A DNA stretch of 15,337 bases from an uncultured Rhodobiaceae bacterium (GTDB lineage: Archaea > Thermoplasmatota > Poseidoniia > Poseidoniales > Poseidoniaceae): positions 1 through 15,337 of the forward strand of contig CALDQY010000280.1 of the NCBI GenBank assembly GCA_937911445.1. The letters are read 5' to 3'. A program made the translations under genes and the position numbers. Below, piece after piece: positions 1-7,164 of the stretch. Numbering within the stretch: the stretch's first letter is position 1; the number at the start of each line of letters is the position of its first letter. The notes under the pieces were generated by a model, which was given only the letters and a program-made list of their open reading frames with translations, was not told the origin of the DNA and made no database searches.

Positions 1-161
1 AACTTTCATTCGATGGTTCTGACGCCCATGCAGAGATTATAGAACGGACAACTGGTTTGACATTCCTCGGCGATTCGACCGATGAATTTGCGGAGGAACG
101 GCCGTGTCACATGAGTGGTACACTGACGAAGCGTCGTGTGTTACTAGCAAAGACCTACTGA
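1..161 (+). CDS. proS: Prolyl-tRNA synthetase, C-terminal end (partial)
   Basis: The reading frame starting at base 3 is open from the left edge to a TGA at 159-161 and encodes about 52 residues ending in LLAKTY. This matches the end of archaeal/eukaryote-type prolyl-tRNA synthetases, which close with a small zinc-binding domain and a terminal tyrosine (commonly AKAY or AKTY) that reaches toward the active site. The family pattern is roughly WCG..EC....EE.TG........C..CG......AKxY. Here the equivalents read FDGSDAHAEIIERTTG and later PCHMSG, so only one of the usual four zinc cysteines survives. ProRS charges tRNA-Pro in the cytosol. The call rests on this tail alone, because the catalytic core lies outside the window. 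The 3' end overlaps the convergent ArsC-like gene by 7 bases. Confidence 0.72.
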   Translation, partial: LSFDGSDAHAEIIERTTGLTFLGDSTDEFAEERPCHMSGTLTKRRVLLAKTY

Positions 162-481
162 ACTTGTAGAAACTCAAGAATTCGTTCTGGCGGCCTGCCT
201 ACAACACCTTGTCCATTCAAGACCAAAACTGGCCGCTCTAGACATTTGGGTTGCTCTTTAAGTAAGGTTTGAATTCCATCTGAATCTAGGTTTTTGATAT
301 CAACATCTCCAATCACGTCCTTTGATCGGATAATTCCTGTTAATGTGGACAAAACCTCGAAATCATCTGAATGAATACCTTCTGATAGATATCGATAATC
401 TTCGAAGTCAATACCTGCTTCCGTGAGCAGAGCAACTGCTTGTCGAGATTTGGAACATCGTGGATTGTGATAGAGGCGCAT
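155..481 (-). CDS. ArsC/Spx-family thioredoxin-fold protein (arsenate reductase-like)
   Basis: This 108-residue protein has the ArsC family layout. An N-terminal thioredoxin-fold strand is followed by PRCSKSR with the candidate catalytic Cys9. Arg52 (IIRSK), Arg83 (LERPVLV) and Arg96 (VVGRPPE) line up with the three arginines that bind oxyanion in glutaredoxin-coupled arsenate reductases. The length is slightly shorter than the usual 115-140 residues. The family includes true arsenate reductases (arsenate to arsenite using glutathione/glutaredoxin), YfgD/YffB-like proteins of unclear substrate, and Spx regulators. The retained arginines favour reductase chemistry, but no ArsB/Acr3 pump or ArsR lies nearby. 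The ATG lies 15 bases after the srp54 stop, so it is probably the last gene of that transcript. A GCGTGAT stretch upstream of the ATG is a weak ribosome-binding match. The family is secure; arsenate as substrate is not. Confidence 0.85.
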   Translation of the reverse strand: MRLYHNPRCSKSRQAVALLTEAGIDFEDYRYLSEGIHSDDFEVLSTLTGIIRSKDVIGDVDIKNLDSDGIQTLLKEQPKCLERPVLVLNGQGVVGRPPERILEFLQVQ

Positions 482-496
482 AGAATCACGCTCTGC

Positions 497-1867
497 TTAC
501 ATGCCGAAAGACGATGGATCCATGTCCATCTCTCCATCCTTCATCATCTTCCGCATTTGTTTGTTCAACTTACGGTTTCCACCCATTCCCTTCATCATTT
601 TTCGAGAACGTTTCCATTGAGCAATGAGTTCACGGACATCCTTCTCTTTTACACCAGATCCACGGGCAATTCGTTGAATTCGTTCCGCTTTGATTTTCGC
701 AGGTTCGTTCTTTTCCCAAGCCGTCATGGAATCCATGATGGTTCGATAACGATCCAAGTTACCTTGCATGGCTTCTTTCTGTGACTTGGACATGCCCCCG
801 AGTCCTCCAAACATGCTCCCTGGAAGGAAGGACATCAGTTTGTCAATCGTACCAACTTTCGCCATCATTTCCATCTGTTTGTACATGTCATTGAGCGTAA
901 ATCTTCCAGACATAAGGCGTTGTGTCAAGCGCATTGCCTCTTCTTCATCCATATCTTCTGGAGCAAGGTCAATGAGGCCACGAATATCACCCATTCCGAG
1001 CAGTCTGGAAATGAAACGATCTGCTTCGAACTTCTCCAAATCAGATACCTTTTCTCCAACACCAATGTGGACCAATGGGGCACCTGTAGCAGCAACGGCT
1101 GACAATGCGCCACCACCACGAGCAGTACCATCCAATTTGGTAACGACAATACCTGTTACACCCGCAAGGTCATGGAACGATGCTGCGACAGGACCAGCGG
1201 CTTGACCGACCTGCGCATCGATGACCAACCAACGTTCTGTCGCTCGTGTAATCGAAGCAATCCGTTCCAACTCGTCGACAAGTTCCGAATCAAGTTGATG
1301 TCGACCAGCTGTATCGACGATGACCAAGTCTGCGGCAGCACACGCTGCAAGACCATTACGAACAATGGTCGCAGCATCTTTCTCATCGGGTTCACCATAG
1401 ACCATGACGGTCGAATCCTCGAGCAGTTGCGACAGTTGAGCGTAGGCACCTGGACGATGGACGTCAGCCTCAATAACTGCTACACGCAGACCGTGTTTCT
1501 TTCGATACCACTCGGCCAATTTTGCCGTTGTTGTTGTTTTTCCTTGACCGTAAAGACCGACCAGGAGCAATGTTGCACCACGTGGTTGGAATTCATGATT
1601 ACTACCGAGAAGACGAACCAACTCAAGGTAGAGAATGTTCATTGCATGTGTTTGAAGATCGAGCCCTGGACGTGGTTCTTCTTCCCTCATTCGTTCTTCC
1701 AGTCGATCGACAATTTCTTTGGTTTGGCGAACGTTGAAATCAGCCTCTTGGAGTGCTCGACGAAGACTCTTCGTCATTTCTTTGAGCTCTTCCTCGTTCA
1801 AACGGCGCTTGCTTCGCAGAAACCCGAGAGAACGGAAAATTCCACGTGAGAGGCCTTCAAGCGCCAT
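497..1867 (-). CDS. srp54: Signal recognition particle GTPase SRP54
   Basis: This 456-residue protein is the full-length SRP54/Ffh subunit that binds signal peptides and 7S RNA and delivers ribosomes to FtsY at the membrane. The N domain covers about residues 1-90. The G domain (about 95-295) has a P-loop at 104-112 (GLYGQGKTT), EADVHRPGA at 133-141, DTAGR at 185-189 and TKLDGTARGGG at 243-253. The M domain (about 300-456) is methionine-rich. It contains the flexible LPGSMFGGLGGM finger loop near 348-359 and the SRP-RNA-binding helix-turn-helix with ARGSGV at 401-406, followed by KMMKGM. The second residue after the P-loop glycine-leucine pair is Tyr106, where the family usually has Gln. The start at 1867 gives the expected MALEGL N terminus and has GGTGG 7 bases upstream. 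It lies 41 bases downstream of the ArsA-like gene and 15 bases before the ArsC-like gene, all on the same strand. Confidence 0.96.
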   Translation of the reverse strand: MALEGLSRGIFRSLGFLRSKRRLNEEELKEMTKSLRRALQEADFNVRQTKEIVDRLEERMREEEPRPGLDLQTHAMNILYLELVRLLGSNHEFQPRGATLLLVGLYGQGKTTTTAKLAEWYRKKHGLRVAVIEADVHRPGAYAQLSQLLEDSTVMVYGEPDEKDAATIVRNGLAACAAADLVIVDTAGRHQLDSELVDELERIASITRATERWLVIDAQVGQAAGPVAASFHDLAGVTGIVVTKLDGTARGGGALSAVAATGAPLVHIGVGEKVSDLEKFEADRFISRLLGMGDIRGLIDLAPEDMDEEEAMRLTQRLMSGRFTLNDMYKQMEMMAKVGTIDKLMSFLPGSMFGGLGGMSKSQKEAMQGNLDRYRTIMDSMTAWEKNEPAKIKAERIQRIARGSGVKEKDVRELIAQWKRSRKMMKGMGGNRKLNKQMRKMMKDGEMDMDPSSFGM

Positions 1868-1874
1868 ACATCGT

Positions 1875-1879
1875 CCACC
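1875..1879 (-). promoter_or_regulatory. Ribosome binding site for srp54
   Basis: On the minus strand GGTGG ends 7 bases before the srp54 ATG. It is complementary to the CACC part of the archaeal 16S rRNA 3' end. A stronger-looking AAGGAGAAGG lies further upstream (about 1885-1893) but is some 19 bases from the start, too far to be the main site. The same GGTGG at the same spacing precedes the Lhr gene. Confidence 0.5.
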
Positions 1880-1908
1880 AAGCCTTCTCCTTTCAATCCA
1901 ACGGAGGG

Positions 1909-3159
1909 TTATTCATCGACCGGAACTTCAAGTCGAAGAACGTCGTTTTCGAGTTTGGCTTTGACCTGAGTTGATTTCGCAGGTGATGTGGTTGGAATGG
2001 CGTGTTCACGCCCATTGACGCCAACATAGAGAATTCCTTCCTCACTGCGAAGGGAAAGATCTTCTCGTTCCAAACCAGGGAAGTGTAAATGTATGATCTC
2101 AACACCATCACCTTGCTCAACGTAGGTTCCACGGTGAATCGAGTGATTCAATCGATCACCAACTGGGTAGGGCCCAAGTTCCTCAGCAAGTTGGATTGGT
2201 TCTCCATACAAGATTTGACCGTATGTGCGCAATCGTTCCAAACCTTGCACTTCAGAATCGAAGAGTTCCATTGTTGTCACTGGTACGTCAAGCGTATCTT
2301 CCAATTCCGAAATGTGATTTTGCTCTTCGGAGCGACGTCGTTGTAGGAAAGGATGGTCAAGTTCAGGTGTAACTCGGTTGACCAAACATCCTGTGACTGG
2401 TAAATCGTATTCACCAAGAGATTGATTGGCTCGAACTGTTTCGTTCACACCCATTCGTTCTGGAATGGTCACCAAAGTGAACGACGTTGTCGATGAATCG
2501 CTAAGAACACGACGAACATGCAAAACACGGCGACGGAAGCGCTCGAGCTCTTCTTTCATGGCGTCGCTTTGTTTTCGTCCAAATAGCATCGATCGTATCC
2601 CACCAGAGACACGCATCATTCTCAGCAATCGACCCGACCATGCTTCAATCAACTCCGGCAAGGAGAGGAAGCGAAGTGTGTGGCCCGTTGGCGCTGTATC
2701 GAACACAATCACATCCCAAGATGGATTTTCGACGTGCTTCAGCAACTCGTCGAAAGCAATGGCTTCATCCAATCCCGGTAAGACAAGTTCACTGGAGTCG
2801 ACCTCTTCTTTGATGGATTGAATCTCATCTTTCGCAGATTGGTCAAACATTCCACCAAGTCCACCTAAAGCAGCAAATGGAGAACTCGAAATATCAGAGA
2901 GACTTTCGCCGAGTTTTGGCATGAACGACGACAACTTGGCTTCAGGATTCAATTCCAATCCAAACAATCCCGGAACACCTTCTACAGGCGTCGGTTCTGA
3001 TGTTAGATCGACCCCAAGCGAATCGGAGGTTGAGTGAGCCGGGTCACTTGAAACGAGCAAGACTCTCAGACCAGAATCTGCGAGCCAGACAGCTGTCGAA
3101 GCAGAAGTTGTGGTTTTTCCCACTCCACCTTTCCCTCCGAACAACAAAAGCCTCGCCAT
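1909..3159 (-). CDS. ArsA/Get3-family ATPase with C-terminal Hsp20-like domain
   Basis: This 416-residue protein is a single-copy ArsA/Get3 (TRC40) type deviant Walker ATPase. GGKGGVGKTT spans 8-17 with the intermonomer signature lysine (Lys10). The switch I region is SSDPAHSTSDSLG at 37-49, and FDTAPTGHTLRFL at 153-165 is the switch II/Walker B-like segment. Residues about 350-413 (IIHLHFPGLEREDLSLR... to VLRLEVP) form an alpha-crystallin/Hsp20-like beta-sandwich found at the C terminus of many archaeal and bacterial ArsA proteins. Bacterial ArsA energises an arsenite pump and carries two ATPase halves; single-domain homologues such as Get3 chaperone tail-anchored membrane proteins. The lack of an ArsB gene and the adjacency to srp54 point toward the chaperone/targeting role (inference). 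The start is fixed by the P-loop only 8 residues in. No Shine-Dalgarno precedes it, so the transcript may be leaderless or nearly so. A weak AT-rich patch lies at 3199-3208. Confidence 0.93.
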   Translation of the reverse strand: MARLLLFGGKGGVGKTTTSASTAVWLADSGLRVLLVSSDPAHSTSDSLGVDLTSEPTPVEGVPGLFGLELNPEAKLSSFMPKLGESLSDISSSPFAALGGLGGMFDQSAKDEIQSIKEEVDSSELVLPGLDEAIAFDELLKHVENPSWDVIVFDTAPTGHTLRFLSLPELIEAWSGRLLRMMRVSGGIRSMLFGRKQSDAMKEELERFRRRVLHVRRVLSDSSTTSFTLVTIPERMGVNETVRANQSLGEYDLPVTGCLVNRVTPELDHPFLQRRRSEEQNHISELEDTLDVPVTTMELFDSEVQGLERLRTYGQILYGEPIQLAEELGPYPVGDRLNHSIHRGTYVEQGDGVEIIHLHFPGLEREDLSLRSEEGILYVGVNGREHAIPTTSPAKSTQVKAKLENDVLRLEVPVDE

Positions 3160-3176
3160 GGTTCTGACAGGTTGAG

Positions 3177-4028
3177 GTGGTGTTTGAACTCATTGCCTCC
3201 AATTATTGCTACCCAACTTATGTAGGCGAGGCATCAGGATGTTACGTGGTCAATGATTTTGTCACATTCCAAGTGGCTGCAATATGCGGTCTCATCGGGA
3301 TGACGTTGGGTTGGCGCGGTGTCATGACCAAGTATTCAGGATTCTATGATTTGCCAACCGCTTGGAATCAAGTCTTTTGGGGAATCTTACTTGGAGGAGC
3401 ATACGCATCTCTGGCTGACAACACGCTCTTTCTTCCCTTTTATGAATCGTACATTACAGGAACACGTTCGGCTGAGTTGAATTTTGTACGGCAAATTCTC
3501 ATTCCCTTAATCGCAACGATAGGAGTACATTTTCTTCTTATTCGCAAGCGTGTCAGGAAAGGAGGCTCCCAAGCAACGAGTGGATGGGCGCTTGGCCTTG
3601 CTGTAGGATGCATGCTGTCGATTGTTCTGATTACACGTAAAATACAACACGATGTTAGTACTGTCTTCGACGGAGCCACAATCTTACTGATCGGATTTTA
3701 TGCACCTCGAATGGAGGCGCTCATCTGTTCGTATCATGGCGTATTGATGCTTCAAGGCAAACGTTTAGGCGCTGTTTTTCGAACCGTATTCTGGCGGATT
3801 TTAGCACTCAACATGCTCTATTTTGCTTGGGACAATCCATTCGCTTGGGTGTTCATCATTCCGCCCATTCTATTGTTTAAAGATACGGCCGAAAAGTGGG
3901 TCTGGGATTCGGTGCCAAAGGAGGGCCGCCGACGATGGCGTCGAATGCAAGCCGACAAAAAACGCGAAAAACAGGCATCTGCGAGGCTCATTCAATTGCC
4001 AAACACCCATCTTGAAGAGCAGGAGTAA
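3177..4028 (+). CDS. Polytopic membrane protein of unknown function
   Basis: I do not recognise this 283-residue protein. It has about six to seven hydrophobic segments, near residues 28-46, 66-88, 106-123, 136-153, 166-184, 203-218 and 221-235. A basic loop (RKRVRKGG, 123-130) and a very basic C-terminal tail (about 249-270, rich in Arg and Lys) are likely cytosolic. Polar residues near membrane ends include Asp81-Asn82 and WDNPF at 218-222; no catalytic motif is evident. The start is uncertain. GTG at 3177 or 3180 gives an ORF only 17 bases from the divergent ArsA-like start, and GTG codons at 3246 and 3276 are alternatives. No in-frame ATG occurs before about residue 42, and the GAGGTG just upstream is too close to serve as a normal ribosome-binding site for the first GTGs. 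The transglutaminase-like gene begins 84 bases downstream. Confidence 0.75.
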   Translation: MVFELIASNYCYPTYVGEASGCYVVNDFVTFQVAAICGLIGMTLGWRGVMTKYSGFYDLPTAWNQVFWGILLGGAYASLADNTLFLPFYESYITGTRSAELNFVRQILIPLIATIGVHFLLIRKRVRKGGSQATSGWALGLAVGCMLSIVLITRKIQHDVSTVFDGATILLIGFYAPRMEALICSYHGVLMLQGKRLGAVFRTVFWRILALNMLYFAWDNPFAWVFIIPPILLFKDTAEKWVWDSVPKEGRRRWRRMQADKKREKQASARLIQLPNTHLEEQE

Positions 4029-4075
4029 TTTCGCGCCAAAGACCTCACCTATCAATGGTTTGGTCGGTCATCTCA

Positions 4076-4090
4076 CACAATCATTAAACC
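4076..4090 (+). promoter_or_regulatory. Possible BRE/TATA promoter of the transglutaminase-trkA-trkH group
   Basis: Within the 84-base gap after the unknown membrane gene, a purine-containing ACACAA stretch is followed by CATTAAAC centred near 4085. This is about 28 bases before the ATG at 4113, the distance expected between a TATA box and the start of a leaderless archaeal transcript. The gene also lacks a Shine-Dalgarno, which is consistent with this. The TATA match is imperfect, so this is a tentative call. Confidence 0.3.
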
Positions 4091-4112
4091 ATGACCGCTC
4101 AACCAACTGGGT

Positions 4113-5729
4113 ATGGGTTCGTGCCCGTACTGTGCTGCGACCACGCTAGATGGTGACACCATCTGCTACTCTTGTGGGAGAGTGTTAGCAAACAGTTCGA
4201 TTATGGAACACCGGATTCACTTGCAGAAAGATCGTCACAACAATGTCTCTGCATACAAGATGACATCAACACCGAAGCGAAGAGGAATTGTTCAAACCGA
4301 TCGAGGTCGGACAAAGAACATCCTCAAAGGACGAAAAAATCGATTTCGTAGTTTCATTATGCTTGGATTGGTTGCTTTCATTATGCTATCACCACAAGCT
4401 AGAGAGATGACGATGGGTAAAATCTCTGAAGTCAAAGAATTCATTATGAATCCGACTTCAGGCTACTTAGTCTATGATATCGAGGCAGATTATACACTCA
4501 ATCGAATCATTACGTTAGAAAACGAAGATGACGACAAGACAGAGTATTACAACGAAACCTTTCCGATTTCACCGGATATTTACGCATTAGAAGACAGCCA
4601 AACTATGTACACATACACGGACGGCACACAAGACCTACCGAATCAAAAAATCCAGGATGTTGTATCGACTGAGTTACGGATAGACGGGCAGAGCATCAAC
4701 ATTCCACTTGAAAACACAGCGATTCGCTTGTATTCTGACGCAATAACAACACCAAGCGGACATAAAATCTGGTGGCCTGGAACATCCGGTAGTGACAAAA
4801 CATATTGCGTGGGCGGGCCATGTGTCAAAGTCACATCGTACCTAGGTCCTGGAGAATCAATGACCTATGAGTATCTCGTCACCATCAGCACAAAATCCTT
4901 CACATGGTGGTCGGAAGCTAACGTTGTAGATCCGCGTATCCCTGGCTTCGCATCGGGAATCATTGAAGAAAACAGTGGAACCTTTGAGGATTTTGAAAAT
5001 CGAGGAGGTGGGGAACGTATTGACGATTTCACATCCATACGTTGGTACAACAAAAACCGACCGGATTACGCCATTGACGCAACTGGTGCAACCGTTATTG
5101 CTGCTGTTTCAGCCATTGATTCAAATCTCCCAGAGGACAATCAGAATGCATTCAAGTTTGCAAAGGCCGCCTTTGATTACATACGAGAGAATATCGAGTA
5201 TTACACCTGCCCACCAGGAGAACAAAGTTGTGCTGGGCTGCCGGCTCAAAGTGGGCCTGCTTGCCTTGCTTCAGGGCAAGGAGACTGTGACGAGCAGACC
5301 AACGCCTTCCTCAGTTTGTTGCGTGCAAAGGGCATTCCAGGTTGGTATGTGTTTGGAGTGCTTTCCAGTCAATCCTATACGAAATGGGAGGCACACGCCT
5401 GGGGTTATATCCAATTGCCAATGTCCACTGAATGGTGTAATGAAAACAAAATTGATCTCGACAGTTGCTACATTGAAGCCTCTGTTGATGTCACGAACAA
5501 CAAATGGCTCCTTCACACTGCTTCGGCTCTCATCGAATGGATTGAACAACCCGACCCGAATCGAGATGGAACTTACATTAATGCATACTACCAATCACTT
5601 GCACGTTCAGATAGCGATGAAGATTGTTATGACAAGGGGTACGATGATTGTCGCATTGAAAGGGAACGCGTTTTCGCGTTGGAGGGTCCCGTAAGTTACG
5701 GCGGTGGCAAATTCCCAGTCTACAGTTGA
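4113..5729 (+). CDS. Membrane-anchored transglutaminase-like protein with N-terminal zinc ribbon
   Basis: This 538-residue protein has three parts. Residues 1-25 form a zinc ribbon (Cys4-x2-Cys7, Cys18-x2-Cys21). After a basic linker (KGRKNRFR, 72-79) comes one transmembrane helix at about 81-94. The rest is probably outside the cell. Residues about 115-265 look like a beta-sandwich domain, and about 340-465 are a transglutaminase/protease-like fold with a candidate triad of Cys392 (GDCDEQTNAF), His428 (EAHAWGYI) and Asp459 (ASVDVTNNKW). Such domains crosslink, deamidate or cleave peptide bonds; the substrate here is unknown. Eight or more extra cysteines in the outer part (for example 232, 237, 366, 373, 384, 442, 452, 505, 513) suggest disulphides. 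The basic side preceding the helix predicts N-in/C-out topology. The trkA gene follows after 11 bases, so co-transcription is likely. The ATG at 4113 is chosen because the zinc ribbon begins at once. Confidence 0.88.
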   Translation: MGSCPYCAATTLDGDTICYSCGRVLANSSIMEHRIHLQKDRHNNVSAYKMTSTPKRRGIVQTDRGRTKNILKGRKNRFRSFIMLGLVAFIMLSPQAREMTMGKISEVKEFIMNPTSGYLVYDIEADYTLNRIITLENEDDDKTEYYNETFPISPDIYALEDSQTMYTYTDGTQDLPNQKIQDVVSTELRIDGQSINIPLENTAIRLYSDAITTPSGHKIWWPGTSGSDKTYCVGGPCVKVTSYLGPGESMTYEYLVTISTKSFTWWSEANVVDPRIPGFASGIIEENSGTFEDFENRGGGERIDDFTSIRWYNKNRPDYAIDATGATVIAAVSAIDSNLPEDNQNAFKFAKAAFDYIRENIEYYTCPPGEQSCAGLPAQSGPACLASGQGDCDEQTNAFLSLLRAKGIPGWYVFGVLSSQSYTKWEAHAWGYIQLPMSTEWCNENKIDLDSCYIEASVDVTNNKWLLHTASALIEWIEQPDPNRDGTYINAYYQSLARSDSDEDCYDKGYDDCRIERERVFALEGPVSYGGGKFPVYS

Positions 5730-5735
5730 GGTGAT
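5728..5735 (+). promoter_or_regulatory. Strong ribosome binding site for trkA
   Basis: GAGGTGAT sits 5 bases before the trkA ATG and is an exact complement of the usual archaeal 16S rRNA 3' end (ATCACCTC). It overlaps the TGA stop of the transglutaminase-like gene, which favours translation of trkA from the same message. Confidence 0.8.
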
Positions 5736-5740
5736 GAACA

Positions 5741-7162
5741 ATGCGAGTAATTATTGGAGGAGCAGGGCGAGTTGGTTCTGAATTGGCTCGTGCCATGCGT
5801 GCGGAAACAATGGATGTAGTGTTGATTGACAACGATTCAAGAGCGGTCAAGAATGCTCAGTCATTGGACGCTTTGGTGATTCATGGTGACATCACGTCTC
5901 GAGAAGCACTGCAAGAAGCAGGTATCGGGGATGCAACAGTGTTCGTTGCTGTCACAGATTCGGACGACCGTAATCTCATTGCTTGTGCCCTTGCAGAAGA
6001 TGAATACAAACGACAAAATGGAGTCTCGATCAAACAAAATCTACTCTCAATTGGCCGGTTCCGAAACCGAAACTATGTGCAAGAACACCAGCAGGGCCAT
6101 CTTTCTCGTTGGGCCGCAGTCGATTACGCCATTGACCCAGTCGATGGAGCCATACAGAGATTGGCTACAGGTCTTCGTTCATCGGCTATTGAGGAAGTGA
6201 TTCCATTTGGTCATGAAGCCTTCATTATTGAGCTGAATGTCACTAAGGATGCTGAACAAGTCATCTACCAAACACTTGCAGAAGCAAGTCTCGGAATTGA
6301 AGGAGGATTACCTCTCATCGTAGGCGTAAAGCGAGATGGTGAACCGAGTACCGTACCAAACAAAGATTTCACATTGATGCCGAAAGACCGAATCGCTGTC
6401 GCAACAAGTGGACTTGGATCATTCAGCCGAATTCTAACGGCATTCGGTCACGAATCCATTGATTTCCCTGCTCAACCACGTGTTGCCATTATTGGAGCGA
6501 CCAATGTTGGTCGACGTATCGCTGAAAATTGGCTTCGGAATGGTGCATACGTCACTGTGATTGAACGAAATCTCAGCATTGCCAACAACCTTTCAGGTTC
6601 GGATATTGGGGCACACGCAAATCTAGACGTCATTCACGGAGATTTCCTTGATCGAAACATTCTCACAGAGATCGGTATCAACGAACACCATATTGCTATC
6701 GCAGCTCTCGAAGACGATCACGTATCCATTGCTGCTGCACTTCTTGCAAACGACATGGGTGTAACTCGAACAGGATTGATTCTCAAAGATTCAGACTTGG
6801 TAACAGTTACTCAACGAATGGGTATTACATTTGCAGTCGACATTAAGCGAGTAGCAGTTGACAACATCCTCGCACACATCCATACCAAAGCATCTGGAGC
6901 TTATGCTATTCTTTCCAACATACCTGATGTTGTTGGAATCAGCCAGACCGTTGCAAAAGAATCAAAATTTGCTGGTAAGAAAGTTGGTCATTCAGGTCTC
7001 CCTGAATGGTCCCGCATTGCCTTCATTCAACGAAGAAACACTGCAGGATTTTGGGAAACGCTTCGACCTGCTCGAGAAAAAACCATTGTTGAGGGTGATA
7101 GGCTCATCCTCTTCTGCCGACCAGATCGAGTCGCAGATCTTGAGAAGCGATTCAAGGTGTAA
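5741..7162 (+). CDS. trkA: Potassium uptake regulatory subunit TrkA (double RCK)
   Basis: This 473-residue protein is the cytosolic NAD(H)-binding gate of Trk potassium transporters. It has two RCK repeats, as in E. coli TrkA (458 residues). The first Rossmann fold begins with IIGGAGRVGSELA (GxGxxG-like, 4-16), ends strand 2 with Asp30 (VVLIDND) and carries VIHGD at 47-51. The first TrkA_C domain spans about 150-222. The second Rossmann fold starts at 247 (RVAIIGATNVGRRIA), where the glycine motif is degenerate (GATNVG), has acidic Glu275 and a second IHGD at 298-301. The second TrkA_C domain spans about 390-465. It presumably assembles as a ring on the TrkH dimer encoded 2 bases downstream. 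It has the best Shine-Dalgarno site in the window. Confidence 0.96.
   Translation: MRVIIGGAGRVGSELARAMRAETMDVVLIDNDSRAVKNAQSLDALVIHGDITSREALQEAGIGDATVFVAVTDSDDRNLIACALAEDEYKRQNGVSIKQNLLSIGRFRNRNYVQEHQQGHLSRWAAVDYAIDPVDGAIQRLATGLRSSAIEEVIPFGHEAFIIELNVTKDAEQVIYQTLAEASLGIEGGLPLIVGVKRDGEPSTVPNKDFTLMPKDRIAVATSGLGSFSRILTAFGHESIDFPAQPRVAIIGATNVGRRIAENWLRNGAYVTVIERNLSIANNLSGSDIGAHANLDVIHGDFLDRNILTEIGINEHHIAIAALEDDHVSIAAALLANDMGVTRTGLILKDSDLVTVTQRMGITFAVDIKRVAVDNILAHIHTKASGAYAILSNIPDVVGISQTVAKESKFAGKKVGHSGLPEWSRIAFIQRRNTAGFWETLRPAREKTIVEGDRLILFCRPDRVADLEKRFKV
7154..7159 (+). promoter_or_regulatory. Ribosome binding site for trkH inside the end of trkA
   Basis: AAGGTG lies in the last codons of trkA, 5 bases before the trkH ATG at 7165. 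With only two bases between the trkA stop and the trkH start, terminating ribosomes can probably restart on trkH, linking production of the two subunits. Confidence 0.65.
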
Positions 7163-7164
7163 TC

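Noticed and set aside
768..1849. Several plus-strand open frames across 768-1205, 1172-1849 and 1719-1964.
   Set aside because: They lie opposite SRP54, whose protein is full length with every family motif. The opposing translations show no recognisable domain.
155..3159. An arsenic-resistance operon, suggested by ArsA-like and ArsC-like genes in one cluster.
   Set aside because: No ArsB/Acr3 pump, ArsR or ArsD is present, the ATPase is a single-domain Get3-like form, and SRP54 lies between the two genes.
4963..5694. A 243-codon plus-strand frame in a different phase within the transglutaminase-like gene.
   Set aside because: It runs through the region that encodes the catalytic Cys, His and Asp segments in the main frame and shows no domain of its own.
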